A stretch of DNA of 64,000 nt from Chromobacterium alticapitis (GCF_002924365.1 NZ_PQWB01000029.1:1-64000), one strand, 5' to 3'. Counted from the first letter of the stretch, positions 46,995 through 57,183 are shown. Translations and numbers: made by a program. The notes: a model not told the origin generated them from the letters alone.

Positions 46995-47035
46995 ATAATA
47001 ACCCTGTAGAAATCAGTGGAATTGACCCAAATCAA
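46995..47035 (-). promoter_or_regulatory. Class II Anr/Fnr-type promoter of the DUF3149 gene
   Basis: On the minus strand TTGATTTGGGTCAA (47035-47022) matches the Fnr/Anr consensus with one mismatch. TATTAT (47000-46995) is a good -10. The expected transcript start near 46988 places the box centre at about -41, the class II activation position. Confidence 0.6.
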
Positions 47036-47054
47036 TCGGATGTCATCCGTGGAA

Positions 47055-47087
47055 ATAAAAAAGCCCGCGGCATCCGTCGCGGGCTTT
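47055..47087 (-). terminator. Terminator of the flavin reductase gene
   Basis: AAAGCCCGCG (47060-47069) and CGCGGGCTTT (47078-47087) form a perfect 10-bp stem; on the minus strand TTTTTATTTCC follows. Confidence 0.85.
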
Positions 47088-47110
47088 CTATATACAGATC
47101 AATCGCTTGT

Positions 47111-48139
47111 CTATTTTCCGCCGCCCATGTCCTTGGCCAGGAAAAAGGCATCGGAGAAGAACTCGTCTTCCGGCAAGCCGCGTTCGCGGGTAAAAGCGCC
47201 ATGCGCAGCCTCCACCATCACCGGCGCGCCGCAGGCATACACTTGATGGCCAGACAGATCGGAGAAGTCCTCCAGCACCGCCTGATGCACGAAGCCGGTG
47301 CGGCCGGTCCAGTTGTCCTCGGGCAAGGCCTCGGACAACACCGGAATGTAGCGGATATTGGGATTCGCCGCGGCCCAGCTCTCGGCCAAGTCCGCCATAT
47401 ACAGGTCCGCCTTGCTGCGGGCGCCCCAGTAGAAAATCATCGGGCGGGTGATGCCATGCTGGATCGCGTGCTCGATGATGCCCTTCACCGGCGCGAAACC
47501 GGTGCCGCTGGCGATGAACACGATGGGCTTGTCCGAATCTTCCCGCAGGAAGAAGGAGCCCAGCGGTCCCTTGAAACGCATGATTTCGCGCTCCTTCATC
47601 TGGTGGAACACGTATTCGGAGAACGAGCCGCCCGGCTGATTGCGGATGTGCAGTTCCAGGAAAGCGTCGTCATGCGGCGCGTTGGCGATGGAGAAGCTGC
47701 GCTTCTTGCCATCTTTCATCAGAATGTCGATGTATTGGCCGGCGCGAAACTGCAGGCGCTCGGATACCGGCAGCTTCAGCTTCAGCACCGCCACATCGTG
47801 CATCTTTTCGATTTTCTCAACTCGGCACGGCAGCGTCTTGATCTGGATATCGCCGGCGCCTGTCACTTCGCGCGCCTCGATGCTGATGTCGCCCTTCGGC
47901 CGCGCGCAGCAGAACAGCGCCATGCCCTGGGCCTGCTCGGCTGAGCTCAGCGCCTTTTCCTGGAAACCGTCCTGGCTCACCTCGCCCTCCACCACTTTGC
48001 CCTTGCAGGCGCCGCAGGCGCCGTCGCGGCAACCATAAGGCAAGCCCACGCCCTGACGCAAAGCGGCCTCAAGAATGGTTTCGTGCGCTTCCACACCGAA
48101 TGTATGCCCGCTGGGGAGCACCTTCACCTGGCAAGTCAT
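47111..48139 (-). CDS. 2Fe-2S ferredoxin-fused NAD(P)H-flavin reductase
   Basis: 342 residues. The N-terminal plant-type ferredoxin domain has CRDGACGACKG and a fourth Cys in FCCARP. The ferredoxin-reductase half has FRAGQYIDIL and KRSFSIANAP for FAD, and VFIASGTGFAPVKGIIEHA for NAD(P)H. This layout is annotated as CDP-6-deoxy-delta-3,4-glucoseen reductase (AscD/DdhD-like) in many genomes, but no deoxysugar genes are nearby, so it is probably a general electron-transfer reductase. Confidence 0.88.
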   Translation of the reverse strand: MTCQVKVLPSGHTFGVEAHETILEAALRQGVGLPYGCRDGACGACKGKVVEGEVSQDGFQEKALSSAEQAQGMALFCCARPKGDISIEAREVTGAGDIQIKTLPCRVEKIEKMHDVAVLKLKLPVSERLQFRAGQYIDILMKDGKKRSFSIANAPHDDAFLELHIRNQPGGSFSEYVFHQMKEREIMRFKGPLGSFFLREDSDKPIVFIASGTGFAPVKGIIEHAIQHGITRPMIFYWGARSKADLYMADLAESWAAANPNIRYIPVLSEALPEDNWTGRTGFVHQAVLEDFSDLSGHQVYACGAPVMVEAAHGAFTRERGLPEDEFFSDAFFLAKDMGGGK

Positions 48140-48178
48140 GTCGTTTCTCAATCCCGAATTCTGGCTAAAATGCACGCC

Positions 48179-49096
48179 ATGCGTACCTTACTTATCATCG
48201 GCGCCGGCGATGTCGCGCGGCGCGCCCTCCCCCTGCTGCTGCGCCGCTGGCGGGTATTGGTCCTGTGCCGGACCAAAGAAGCCGCCGCGCCTTGGCGCGC
48301 GCTGGGAGCCCGGCCGATGCTCGGCGATCTGGACAACGCCGCGAGCCTGGGACGGCTGGCCGGCTTGGCCGACGCCGCGCTGCTGACGGCCCCGCCTCCG
48401 CCTAGCGGCAAAAGCGACCCGAGAATGCGCAAGTTGTTGTACGCGTTGGCAAAAGCCGACAGCATACCACAGCAATGGATCTACATCAGCACCACAGGCG
48501 TCTACGGCGATGCCGGCGGCGGACTGCTGGACGAGACCTCGCCCCTGCGTCCCGCCAACGATCGCGCGCGACGCCGCCTCGACGCCGAATCGCAACTGCG
48601 GCGTTTCGCGATTCGCCGCGGCAGCGCGCTGACCATACTGCGCGCGCCCGGCATCTATGCAGACGAACGGCTGCCGCTGGCCCGCTTCGCCAGCGGCGCG
48701 CCGCTGATCGTCGATGCCGAGGATAGCTGGAGCAACCATATCCACGCCGACGATCTGGCTCGGCTATGCGTGGCCGCGCTATCCCGCCGCGCCGGCATTC
48801 GCGTCTACAATGCCTGCGACGACCTGCCGCTGCCGGTCAGCCGCTGGTACCGGGCGCTGGGCGAAACCCTGGACCTGCCCTGCCCGCCGCAGCTGCCGCG
48901 CGAACAGGCCAAGGCCAGCGTTCCGCCCCAGTTGTGGTCATTCTTGGCCGAATCCCGACGCTTGGACAACGGCAGGCTGCGGCGCGAACTGCGCGTCCGC
49001 CTGCAGTGGCCTAGCGCGCTCGATTATCTGGACGCCTTGGGGCAAGATGAGCGGCGACGGGCCGCGATACTCGCAAGCTACGCCGAGATTCGGTAA
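48179..49096 (+). CDS. NAD(P)-binding SDR/epimerase-like protein (YeeZ type)
   Basis: 305 residues. It begins [21 protein letters not shown], a Rossmann GxGxxA motif, and has [12 protein letters not shown] with the Tyr of extended SDRs and a [20 protein letters not shown] block. The YxxxK lysine is not evident, so a reductive role is unsure. It resembles Escherichia coli YeeZ. It is divergent from the flavin reductase, with the starts about 40 bases apart. It ends 37 bases before trmB. Confidence 0.75.
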   Translation: MRTLLIIGAGDVARRALPLLLRRWRVLVLCRTKEAAAPWRALGARPMLGDLDNAASLGRLAGLADAALLTAPPPPSGKSDPRMRKLLYALAKADSIPQQWIYISTTGVYGDAGGGLLDETSPLRPANDRARRRLDAESQLRRFAIRRGSALTILRAPGIYADERLPLARFASGAPLIVDAEDSWSNHIHADDLARLCVAALSRRAGIRVYNACDDLPLPVSRWYRALGETLDLPCPPQLPREQAKASVPPQLWSFLAESRRLDNGRLRRELRVRLQWPSALDYLDALGQDERRRAAILASYAEIR

Positions 49097-49133
49097 CATC
49101 GCGGTTTTTTTGAGTTTTCAGCAGGCCAGCAAA

Positions 49134-49814
49134 ATGGAAAATCCGGCTTTCAAACGTGCGATCCGCAGCTTCGTGCTGCGCCAGGGCCATCTGTCCTCGG
49201 GCCAACAGCGGGCGATGGACGAAGGCATGCCCAAATGGGGCATTGAATACCGTCCCGAGCCGATCAACCTGGAACAGGCTTTCGGGCGCGCCGCGCCCAA
49301 GATCCTGGAAATCGGCTTCGGCATGGGCGGCGCCACCGCCGAGATCGCCGCGTCCAATCCGGACAAGGATTATCTAGGCATAGAGGTGCACGGCCCCGGC
49401 GTCGGCAATCTGTGCAAGCTGATCGAAGAGAAAGCGCTGAGCAATCTGCGCTTGATGCGCCACGACGCGGTGGAAGTGCTGGACCACATGCTGGCCGACG
49501 GCAGCCTGGACGGCGTGCATATCTTCTTCCCCGACCCGTGGCACAAGAAGCGCCACAACAAGCGCCGTCTGATCCAGTCGCCGCTGGTGGAAAAGCTGGT
49601 GAAGAAGCTGAAGCCGGGCGGCTATCTGCACGCCGCCACCGATTGGGAAGACTACGCGATCCAGATCATGGAAGTGATGAGCGGCAACGCCGACCTGGAA
49701 AACACCGCCGACGGCTACGCCCCGCGCCCGGACTACCGCCCGCTGACCAAGTTCGAAGCCCGCGGCATCAAGCTTGGCCACGGCGTGTGGGATGTGATCT
49801 TCCGCCGCAAATAA
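49134..49814 (+). CDS. trmB: tRNA (guanine-N7)-methyltransferase TrmB
   Basis: A 226-residue class I methyltransferase forming m7G46 in t[19 protein letters not shown] is the SAM motif, and [18 protein letters not shown] is the TrmB signature. ATDWEDYA follows. The start [13 protein letters not shown] is typical for betaproteobacteria. Confidence 0.96.
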   Translation: MENPAFKRAIRSFVLRQGHLSSGQQRAMDEGMPKWGIEYRPEPINLEQAFGRAAPKILEIGFGMGGATAEIAASNPDKDYLGIEVHGPGVGNLCKLIEEKALSNLRLMRHDAVEVLDHMLADGSLDGVHIFFPDPWHKKRHNKRRLIQSPLVEKLVKKLKPGGYLHAATDWEDYAIQIMEVMSGNADLENTADGYAPRPDYRPLTKFEARGIKLGHGVWDVIFRRK

Positions 49815-49955
49815 AACGCCTTTCCCGTCGCGCGGGTTGGCCCAATAGGCCATACCCGCGCATGCGCCCCTCTCCCTGACCTAGGCGACACAGGCTGGCC
49901 CCAAAGCCATGCCCGCAGCCGACATCATCGCCCAGCCTCGACAAGGCGAGTCCCC

Positions 49956-50435
49956 TCACCTCGCCAACAACGCCTTGATGTCCTCCACCAGCTCATGCGG
50001 CTCCACCGCCGGCTCATAGCGCTTGACCACGCGTCCGCGGCCATCGATCAGGAACTTGGTGAAATTCCATTTCACCGGATGCGGATGCGTGGACTCTGCC
50101 TGGGTCAGCCAACGCCACAAGGGCGGCGCGCCGTCGCCATTGACCTCCACCTTGGCGAACAGCGTAAACGACACGCCGAAACGGCCCTGGCAGAAGGCGA
50201 CGATCTCCTCCTCGCTGCCCGGCTCCTGTCCGCCAAACTGATTGCATGGAAAGCCGAGCACGTGGAAACCCTGGCCGGCGAAATAATCCTGCAACTCCTG
50301 CAGGCCGGCGTACTGCCGGGTATAGCCGCACTCGCTGGCGGTGTTCACCAGCAAAATGACTTGGCCCTCGTAGGCCGAAAGCGCCTCGAGAGCGCCGTCC
50401 GCCCGATGGGCGCTGAAATCGTAGAGCGTGGTCAT
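49956..50435 (-). CDS. Glutathione peroxidase family protein
   Basis: A 159-residue Cys-type GPx. The peroxidatic Cys36 is in LVNTASECGYT, the Gln in GFPCNQFGGQEP, and the Trp in VKWNFTKFL, so the catalytic set is intact. The CNQF Cys may act as resolving cysteine with thioredoxin. The start MTTLYDF at 50435 has GGGAG upstream. It is monocistronic. Confidence 0.92.
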   Translation of the reverse strand: MTTLYDFSAHRADGALEALSAYEGQVILLVNTASECGYTRQYAGLQELQDYFAGQGFHVLGFPCNQFGGQEPGSEEEIVAFCQGRFGVSFTLFAKVEVNGDGAPPLWRWLTQAESTHPHPVKWNFTKFLIDGRGRVVKRYEPAVEPHELVEDIKALLAR

Positions 50436-50554
50436 GGCAAGCTCCCTACCGTATAATGCCGCAGCCCGCACAGCGGCCGCGCGCCTCGCCGACCCCTGCC
50501 GCGCCAAGGCGCGCCCGATGCGAGCCACGCCAGAAACCGCCCGAGGTCTTAACA

Positions 50555-51034
50555 ATGTTGTTCAATCCCAGCCGCCAGGATGCCCGCCGCTTCTTCTTCG
50601 ACACCTGGAACAAATCCAAATCCGGCCAGCCTCTGTCCGACTTGGAGAAAATCGTCCTAACCATTCTTATAGACCACCCGGAGTACCATCCCATCCTGGA
50701 GAATCCGGAAGCCTTCATGGAGCAGGAATGGACGCCGGACATGGGCGAGACCAATCCTTTCCTCCATCTGGGCCTGCACGTGGCTATCGAGGAGCAACGC
50801 TCCATCGATCAGCCCTTCGGCATCCGCTCGCTGTATGCCCAGCTAGCGCTGCGCCATGGCGACGAACATCGCGCGCAGCATGAGTTTATGGAGTGCCTGA
50901 GCGAGATGATCTGGCATGCCCAGCGCTATGGCGGCGGCCCCGACGTCAACCGCTACATTTCCTGCGTCCGCGGCAAGCTCGGCATGGGCGAGGAAGAGCA
51001 AGCGCGCGTCAATCCCAACGATATCCCGGACTAG
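50555..51034 (+). CDS. DUF1841 family protein
   Basis: A 159-residue soluble protein MLFNPSRQDARRFFFDTWNKSKSGQPLSDLEKIVLTILIDHPEYHPIL, with FLHLGLHVAIEEQRSIDQPFGI and EHRAQHEFMECLSEMIWHAQR. These are the conserved His/Glu-rich blocks of DUF1841, a proteobacterial family of unknown function that might bind metal. GAGG precedes the ATG. Confidence 0.88.
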   Translation: MLFNPSRQDARRFFFDTWNKSKSGQPLSDLEKIVLTILIDHPEYHPILENPEAFMEQEWTPDMGETNPFLHLGLHVAIEEQRSIDQPFGIRSLYAQLALRHGDEHRAQHEFMECLSEMIWHAQRYGGGPDVNRYISCVRGKLGMGEEEQARVNPNDIPD

Positions 51035-51085
51035 GCGAAAAAATACCGTGGCGGGAGGACCAGCCACGGCTCAACAAGCGGGGCA

Positions 51086-51110
51086 ACTTGGCCGGACAAG
51101 CCGGCCAAGT
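51086..51110. terminator. Hairpin after the DUF1841 gene
   Basis: ACTTGGCCGG (51086-51095) and CCGGCCAAGT (51101-51110) form a perfect 10-bp stem with a five-base loop; the T-run is weak. Confidence 0.55.
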
Positions 51111-51176
51111 GATTTCAGCATAGTAAACTCTTAATACACTTCAAAGCTTTTAACTCAAAGTCCTTCCGCGCCGGCG

Positions 51177-52127
51177 CTACACCAGACGATTCAGCGCCTC
51201 GCCGCGCGCAAACGCCTCGATATTGCCGGCCAATTGCGCGGCCAGCCGGCGCATCGCCTCGCCGCTGGCCCAACCCACGTGCGGCGTGACGATCAGATGG
51301 GGCAGCCGGGCCTTCAGCAGCGGATTATCCGGCGGCGGCGGCTCCGAACTCAGCACATCGAAACCAGCGCCGCCCAATTGGCCGTACTTCAAGGCGGCCG
51401 CCAGATCGGCCTCGTCCACCAGGCCGCCGCGCGCGGTATTGATCAGAATGGCGCCCGGCTTCATCGCCATCAGCTCCGGCTGGGCGATCATGCCGCGCGT
51501 GTCCTCCGTCAGCGGGCAATGCAGCGACACCACGTCCGCGCGCGCCAGCGCCTCGTCAAACGACACCCTGTCCTCGCGCACCTGCGCCGCGCCCTTGCGT
51601 TCGGCGAAGATCACTTCCATGCCGAAAGCGCGCGCCATGGCGGCCAGCTGTTGTCCGATGCCGCCGCCTCCGACGATGGCCAGCATAGCGCCGCGCAGCT
51701 CGCGTATCGGCGCGCCGAAATGGCAAAACTGCTTGCTCTGGCTCCAAATGCCGGCGGCGACGTCCCGCTGGTAGGCCGGCAGATTCTTCATCAGCGCCAG
51801 CATCAGCGTGAAAGCATGCTCGGCCACCGTGTGATCGCCGTAATGGCGGATATTGCACACCGCCACGCCGCGCTCGCGGCAGGCGTCCAGGTCCACGTGG
51901 TTATAGCCGGTGGCGGCGATGGCGATCAGCCTCAGATTGGGCAACCCCGCTATGGTCTCGCGCGACAGCGGCACCTTGTTGCTGATGACGATATCGGCCT
52001 CGGCCGCGCGGACGGCGATCTGCTCGATGGAAGTGGACGGGTATTCGCGGTAATGGGCGGGGAAGCTGAAAACGGGAACCGGGACAGGCAGGCTGTCCCG
52101 GTCCAGAAACACGACGTTGTGCGTCAT
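51177..52127 (-). CDS. D-2-hydroxyacid dehydrogenase (glycerate dehydrogenase-like)
   Basis: 316 residues. The NAD motif [28 protein letters not shown], with the unusual GGGGIG spacing, lies in the Rossmann domain. The catalytic Arg is in [10 protein letters not shown], the Glu in [12 protein letters not shown], and the His in VTPHVGWAS. It reduces 2-keto acids, perhaps hydroxypyruvate. It ends just before the DUF2189 gene (10 bases) on the same strand. Confidence 0.88.
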   Translation of the reverse strand: MTHNVVFLDRDSLPVPVPVFSFPAHYREYPSTSIEQIAVRAAEADIVISNKVPLSRETIAGLPNLRLIAIAATGYNHVDLDACRERGVAVCNIRHYGDHTVAEHAFTLMLALMKNLPAYQRDVAAGIWSQSKQFCHFGAPIRELRGAMLAIVGGGGIGQQLAAMARAFGMEVIFAERKGAAQVREDRVSFDEALARADVVSLHCPLTEDTRGMIAQPELMAMKPGAILINTARGGLVDEADLAAALKYGQLGGAGFDVLSSEPPPPDNPLLKARLPHLIVTPHVGWASGEAMRRLAAQLAGNIEAFARGEALNRLV

Positions 52128-52137
52128 TGCGTGGCGG

Positions 52138-52935
52138 TCATCTCTCGAAGGTGATCAAATCCCGATAGGCATGCCAGCTGGCCAGCGCCAGCACCGGCAT
52201 GATGATGATCAGGCCCAGGTAATAGGTGGCGAAACCCACCACCGACATGGCCACAATGATAGCGGCCCACACGCCCATCGTCAGCACATTGCGATAGACC
52301 GCCCGCACGCTGGCTATCATCGCCGTGATGGTGTCCACCTCCTTGTCCAGCAGCAGCGGGATAGCCACCACGCTGACCGAGAACACCAACTGGGCGAACA
52401 GGAAACCAACAGCAAAGTAGGCGACCAGGAATTCCACATTGCCCGCCTTGAACGCGTCGGCGACGATTTCATTGAGGCTGGGCAGCGCGGCGGTGTCGTA
52501 GAACAGCGCGAACATCAGCAGCGACACGCGGAACCAGCCGAACACCAGCACCGCCAGCAACACGGCATACAGGCTGAAGCCCGGCATATTGACGCGCCAG
52601 GAGGTGACGCTGTGCAACAGCTTCACGCGGCCATGGCCGTCGAAGGCTTCCATCTGCTTGGCGATGTCGTACAGGCCGATGGCGAGAAAAGGGCCGGCCA
52701 GCAGGAAAACGGTGGCGAAAGTGATGACCAGCTCGGGCGCCTGCTCGACATAGGCGCCCAGCAGATAGCCCATCAGCACGAACAGCGCGCCGTAGAACAG
52801 GCAGTCTGCCGGCGCCTTCTGGAAGTCGCGAAAGCCTTTTTTGAGCCATTGCATCGTCTGCGCCAGCTCCACTTTGCGCGCCACCGGTTTCACCTGCGGC
52901 GCATCGTGATCATGATCGTGATGAAGAACATCCAT
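52138..52935 (-). CDS. DUF2189 family membrane protein
   Basis: 265 residues from the ATG at 52935. A His/Asp-rich N-terminus ([14 protein letters not shown]) is followed by about six membrane segments. [30 protein letters not shown] and [19 protein letters not shown] are typical of DUF2189, annotated only as integral membrane protein. The N-terminal HDHDHD could bind metal. Confidence 0.82.
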   Translation of the reverse strand: MDVLHHDHDHDAPQVKPVARKVELAQTMQWLKKGFRDFQKAPADCLFYGALFVLMGYLLGAYVEQAPELVITFATVFLLAGPFLAIGLYDIAKQMEAFDGHGRVKLLHSVTSWRVNMPGFSLYAVLLAVLVFGWFRVSLLMFALFYDTAALPSLNEIVADAFKAGNVEFLVAYFAVGFLFAQLVFSVSVVAIPLLLDKEVDTITAMIASVRAVYRNVLTMGVWAAIIVAMSVVGFATYYLGLIIIMPVLALASWHAYRDLITFER

Positions 52936-53073
52936 GGCACACCCCCTTGGGTAGCGGAGAGAACGAAGACCGGGTGGTCTGAATTTCGTTATATGCCAAG
53001 CAAGGGAAAACACAAACCATCGATCCGGCTGCTACAATCGCGGCGTTGCCACCCTTTGCGCGAAGGAAACCGC

Positions 53074-53400
53074 ATGAGCGAATTGATCATTGAAGAACTG
53101 GTCGTCGGCGAAGGCGCCGAAGCCGTGTCCGGCCAGGAAGTCACCGTCCACTACACCGGCTGGCTGACCGACGGCACCAAGTTCGATTCCAGCAAGGACC
53201 GCATGCAGCCGTTCAGCTTCCCTCTGGGCGCCGGCTATGTGATCAAGGGCTGGGACCAGGGCGTGCAGGGCATGAAGGTCGGCGGCAAGCGCAAGCTGAC
53301 CATCCCGTCCGAGCTGGGCTACGGCGCGCGCGGCGCCGGCGGCGTGATTCCGCCGCACGCCACGCTGGTATTCGACGTGGAGCTGCTGCAGGTCGGCTGA
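53074..53400 (+). CDS. FKBP-type peptidyl-prolyl cis-trans isomerase
   Basis: A 108-residue single-domain [25 protein letters not shown], the [57 protein letters not shown] block, with the active-site Asp, Phe, Trp and Tyr residues present. There is no signal peptide, so it is cytoplasmic. AAGGAA precedes the ATG. Confidence 0.95.
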   Translation: MSELIIEELVVGEGAEAVSGQEVTVHYTGWLTDGTKFDSSKDRMQPFSFPLGAGYVIKGWDQGVQGMKVGGKRKLTIPSELGYGARGAGGVIPPHATLVFDVELLQVG

Positions 53401-53418
53401 TCCGCTTCGTTTCCAGCA

Positions 53419-53446
53419 AAAAGGCCATCCCGCGGGATGGCCTTTT
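53419..53446. terminator. Bidirectional terminator between the FKBP and DedA genes
   Basis: AAAAGGCCATCCC (53419-53431) and GGGATGGCCTTTT (53434-53446) form a perfect 13-bp inverted repeat with a two-base centre. Confidence 0.85.
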
Positions 53447-53464
53447 CATTTGCATTCGATCCGC

Positions 53465-54082
53465 TCACTTCTTGATGCAGGATTCGCGGCGACGTTTGTA
53501 CCAGACACCGCCCACCACCAGCAGCAGCAAAGCCACCACGCTGAGGATGCCGGCTTGGCCGCGATGCACCATGGTCATCAGCCACTCGCGGTTGGCCGCG
53601 CCGTAATAGCCGAGATAAACCCAGACCGGCACCGAGATCAAGGCCGCGAAGCCATCCATCAACAGGAAGCGCCAGTAGGGCACGCGCCGCGTCATGCCGG
53701 CGGTGATGAAGATGGGGGAACGCAGGCCCGGCAGGAAGCGCGCGACGAACAGCACCCAGTTGCCGTATTTCTCGAACTTCTCCTGCACCGCCTGGAAACG
53801 CTCCTGGGTCAGGATGCGGGCAATGGGTTTGAAGCGCAGCACCTTGTGGCCGAAAATGCGCCCGGCCAGGAACATGATGCCATCGCCCACCAAGACCCCG
53901 GCCATGCCCACCACGAACATATAATGCACATTGGTATAGCCCAGCCCGGAAATGACGCCGCCGGCGACCAAAGTGATGTCTTCCGGAATCGGCACGCCGA
54001 ACCCGCAAACCAGCAACACCGCGAATACGGCGAGGTAGCCGTAGCCGGTGAAAAAGTCTAGAAGTATCTGCAGTGTATCCAT
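53465..54082 (-). CDS. DedA-family inner-membrane protein
   Basis: 205 residues, several membrane segments. CGFGVPIPEDITLVAGG carries the family Glu/Asp and Pro residues of the first re-entrant part. FVARFLPGLRSPIFITAGMTRRVPYWRFLLMDGFAALISVPVWVYLGYYG contains the conserved F.R..P..R block. DedA proteins help proton-dependent lipid carrier or phospholipid flipping. The basic C-terminus (KRRRESCIKK) faces the cytoplasm. Confidence 0.88.
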   Translation of the reverse strand: MDTLQILLDFFTGYGYLAVFAVLLVCGFGVPIPEDITLVAGGVISGLGYTNVHYMFVVGMAGVLVGDGIMFLAGRIFGHKVLRFKPIARILTQERFQAVQEKFEKYGNWVLFVARFLPGLRSPIFITAGMTRRVPYWRFLLMDGFAALISVPVWVYLGYYGAANREWLMTMVHRGQAGILSVVALLLLVVGGVWYKRRRESCIKK

Positions 54083-54193
54083 CGTTATTCCGTCTGTCGG
54101 CGATCAAGTCAGGGCGACATGGCGGCGGCAGGTCGGCTAAAGTCCAAGCACGGGGGTGTATAATAGCACACCTCCTCCTCACGCTTTCTTGAC

Positions 54194-55267
54194 ATGACTC
54201 GTCCTATTCGGCTGGAGATTTCCCTCCCGGCCATTCGCCGCAATTTCCAATTCATCCGCCAGCATTCGCAGTCCCGCAAGCTGTTCGCCGTGATCAAGGC
54301 CGACGCTTATGGCCATGGGGTATTGGACACGGCAAAGGCGTTGGCCGATCAGGCCGACGGTTTTGCCCTGCTCAATATCGAAGACGCCGCGCGCCTGCGC
54401 GAGGCCGGCATACGCCAGCCCATCGCGCTGCTGGAGGGCCCGTTCGACGCGGCCGAGGCCGCCGCGATGGCCGACTACCGCCTGAGCGGCGCCATCCACA
54501 CCTTAGAACAGATGGCCTGGCTGGCCAAAGGTTCCGCCGAACGCCTCGTAGACATCTGGCTAAAAATCAACAGCGGCATGAACCGGCTGGGCTTTCGTCC
54601 GGAACAGGCCTCGGACGCGCTGACGAGGTTGCGGAGCATGCCGGGCGTCCGTCCAGCAGCCATCATGACCCACTTCGCCACCGCCGACGACGACTTCGGC
54701 GTGGCCGAGCAGTGGTCCCGCTTCGCGCCGGTGGCCGTCGCCAGCGGCCTGCCCGTTTGCGCCGCCAACTCCGCCGCTCTGCTGCGCCACCCGCTCACCC
54801 ACGGCGACATCGGCCGCCCCGGCGTCGCGCTGTACGGCGTCTCGCCCTTCGATGACGCCACCGGCGTCGAGCTGGGGCTGGAGCCGGCGATGACGCTGTC
54901 GGCCGATATCATCGCCGTGCAGCAACTGCAGGAGGGCGATGCGGTCGGCTATGGCCGCCGCTTCATCGCGGACCGGGCGATGCGCATAGGCATCGTCGCC
55001 TGCGGCTACGCCGACGGCTACCCGCGCCTCGCCGCCAACGGCACGCCGGTAGCCGTAGACGGCCAGGCCAGCGGCACCGTCGCCCGCGTGTCCATGGACA
55101 TGCTGGCGGTGGACCTCAGCCATCTGCCGCAGGCTGGCATCGGCAGCCGGGTGGAGCTGTGGGGATCGCAAGTGCCAATTGAGCAGGTAGCCGCCGCCGC
55201 CGGCACCATCAGCTATGAGCTGATGAGCGCGGTCATGCCCAGGGTGCCGCGCCGCGCGCTCGACTGA
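54194..55267 (+). CDS. alr: Alanine racemase
   Basis: A 357-residue fold-III PLP enzyme making D-alanine for peptidoglycan. The PLP lysine is in AVIKADAYGHG, GDIGRPGVALYGVSPF is the phosphate-binding block, and VSMDMLAVDL ends the C-terminal barrel, with the catalytic Tyr in VGYGRRF. A perfect TATAAT (54159-54164) sits 30 bases upstream, without a clear -35. Confidence 0.95.
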   Translation: MTRPIRLEISLPAIRRNFQFIRQHSQSRKLFAVIKADAYGHGVLDTAKALADQADGFALLNIEDAARLREAGIRQPIALLEGPFDAAEAAAMADYRLSGAIHTLEQMAWLAKGSAERLVDIWLKINSGMNRLGFRPEQASDALTRLRSMPGVRPAAIMTHFATADDDFGVAEQWSRFAPVAVASGLPVCAANSAALLRHPLTHGDIGRPGVALYGVSPFDDATGVELGLEPAMTLSADIIAVQQLQEGDAVGYGRRFIADRAMRIGIVACGYADGYPRLAANGTPVAVDGQASGTVARVSMDMLAVDLSHLPQAGIGSRVELWGSQVPIEQVAAAAGTISYELMSAVMPRVPRRALD

Positions 55268-55288
55268 GCGCAGCCGCCTGCGGGCGGT

Positions 55289-57151
55289 TCAGCGCCACGC
55301 GCCGCCGCTAGGCCCCAGCCGCAGATCGACGTACAGCGGATCATGGTCGGACGAGCGGTAGGCGTCGGGCGCATAATAACGCTGCCGCTGAGCGGCGGAC
55401 TTGAACTCGCCGCCGTACTCCAGCGCGGCCGGCTCGTCGGCGTTGATGTGCCATTCGCCGGCATCCGCCACCCATTTGCCAAGCGCGGCATCGGCCAAGG
55501 CATGGTCCAGATTGCCGGACTCCCCCTGATAGACGTAGGAATAAGCGTCCTTCCCGAAACGGGCCAGCAAATTGGACAGCCCCCCCTCCTCCAAGGCGCG
55601 AATCGGGTCTTCCTTGGCGTAGGCGTTCATGTCTCCCATCAGCAGCAGCCCTTCCTGGTCCGACGCGCCTCGCCGCTTCGCCCATTTCAGCAGGTCTAGC
55701 GCCGCCTGCAAGCGGGTCAGATTGCAATTACCCTGGCCATCCCCGCGGTCCGTGTCCACCACGCCATTCGCCATGAGCTGATCACAACTGCTGCCCTTGG
55801 ACTTCAGATGATTGACCACCAAGGTCAGTCTCTTGCCGTCCACGGCGAAGGTTTGCGCCAGACTGGGGCGGTTCTTGCCTGGGTCGCCCACCGTCAGCGC
55901 CTGCGCAGCGCCGTCGGGCTTGACTCGCGACGGGCGATACAGCATGCCGGTGGTGATGGCGTCGCTGCCTATTCTGGGCAAACCGGGATCGACAAGATGA
56001 TATTGACGGTCTGCCGTCAGGCCGGCGTTCAGTGCCTCAAGCAGTTCCACGATGGCGGATCGCGGGCCGAAACCGTCGTTCTCCAGCTCCATCAGACCCA
56101 ACACGTCGGCATCCAATTGGCGGATGGCGCCGACGACCTTGGCCTTCTGCCGCAGAAAGTCGCCATGGGTCTTGGCGCCGCGCTCGGTCGGGAATCCGCC
56201 GCCCTGTCCATCGCCATTGAAGAAGTTGAGCACGTTGAAGCTGGCCACCCGCAACAGGCCCGGCTGGCGAACAGGGGCCGCTGCGCGCCGATTCGCGGCG
56301 GAGACTCGCGGCGGATAGAGCGGCTGGATGCGGTAGGCGCCGTTGCTGAACGACACCACGCCGGTCAAGCCCTCTAAGCGATCTCCCACTCGCAGCGTAT
56401 TGCCAGCCGACAATCCCCCCGGCCCCGGCAGCCAGTCGTCGGCGTTCTGCCAGGTTTTGCCGTCGTCCAACAACACGCGATCGCGCAGATTGCCCGCGCG
56501 CAGCGACTGCGCCTCTGCGCTGCCCGGCCGATAAAGCTGAGTCGGCGCCCATTGTCGCGCTTGACTGGACAAAGTCAGCTCGCCATAGCGGCCATAGTTG
56601 TAGCTGTCAGCCACATGCAAGGGCTGCTCGAACTTGACCGCCATGCCGGCCAGCGCCTCCAGCTGCGCCGCGCCGCCGCTCAAGGGCAAGCGCAGCGTGA
56701 TCGGCGTCAGGTCGCCCCGAATGCCGCAGGCCTGCACATCGTCGGCGGAAGCTGGCTGCAACTGAGTTTCGCTGCGCGCATCGCCTTTGCGGCCGAACTC
56801 GAGCACCTTGCCGCGCACAGCGACCACATCGCCCGTCTTCAACGGCGGCAAAGCCAGCCTTCCGGTATACACGTAGATGCCTTCAGCAGTGGCGGGATCG
56901 GCATCCTGATAGCGCGCCTCCTCCTGCATGAAGAAGCCCACGGGCCCTTCCTTGCCATACAGCAGCGCGCTGACCACACCTCGCGCGCTCACGGTCTGCT
57001 TGAGCGCAGGACTCTGAAAACCTGCGCCCTGTATCTGGTGAAGACGATGGCTGGACGCCTGGTCGCAGCCGGCCTTGGCAGGCAGGGCCGACAATGCCAG
57101 CGCGATGGCCAGCGCGCAGGAAAGGGGCCGAGACGGGAGGATCGCGTTCAT
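55289..57151 (-). CDS. Secreted ExeM/NucH-type endonuclease/exonuclease/phosphatase
   Basis: 620 residues with signal peptide ending LPAKAG. The N-terminal half contains OB-like nucleic-acid-binding domains (VSALLYGKEGPVGFFMQE, GIYVYTGRLALPPLKTGDVVAVRGKV). The C-terminal half is an EEP nuclease domain: VASFNVLNFFNGD, DADVLGLMELENDGF, LVVNHLKSKGSSCD, LLLMGDMNAYAKEDP and YRSSDHDPLYVDL carry the metal and His residues. It resembles Shewanella ExeM and related extracellular DNases that use DNA as nutrient or modulate biofilm. No rhombosortase or GlyGly-CTERM tail is seen. Confidence 0.9.
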   Translation of the reverse strand: MNAILPSRPLSCALAIALALSALPAKAGCDQASSHRLHQIQGAGFQSPALKQTVSARGVVSALLYGKEGPVGFFMQEEARYQDADPATAEGIYVYTGRLALPPLKTGDVVAVRGKVLEFGRKGDARSETQLQPASADDVQACGIRGDLTPITLRLPLSGGAAQLEALAGMAVKFEQPLHVADSYNYGRYGELTLSSQARQWAPTQLYRPGSAEAQSLRAGNLRDRVLLDDGKTWQNADDWLPGPGGLSAGNTLRVGDRLEGLTGVVSFSNGAYRIQPLYPPRVSAANRRAAAPVRQPGLLRVASFNVLNFFNGDGQGGGFPTERGAKTHGDFLRQKAKVVGAIRQLDADVLGLMELENDGFGPRSAIVELLEALNAGLTADRQYHLVDPGLPRIGSDAITTGMLYRPSRVKPDGAAQALTVGDPGKNRPSLAQTFAVDGKRLTLVVNHLKSKGSSCDQLMANGVVDTDRGDGQGNCNLTRLQAALDLLKWAKRRGASDQEGLLLMGDMNAYAKEDPIRALEEGGLSNLLARFGKDAYSYVYQGESGNLDHALADAALGKWVADAGEWHINADEPAALEYGGEFKSAAQRQRYYAPDAYRSSDHDPLYVDLRLGPSGGAWR

Positions 57152-57183
57152 TTTGCTTTGTCATCCTGAGCGTGGAAGCGGCC

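Noticed and set aside
49815-49955. A short gene between trmB and the glutathione peroxidase gene
   Set aside because: No start with a ribosome-binding site and no terminator-like hairpin of note; seen as plain intergenic sequence.
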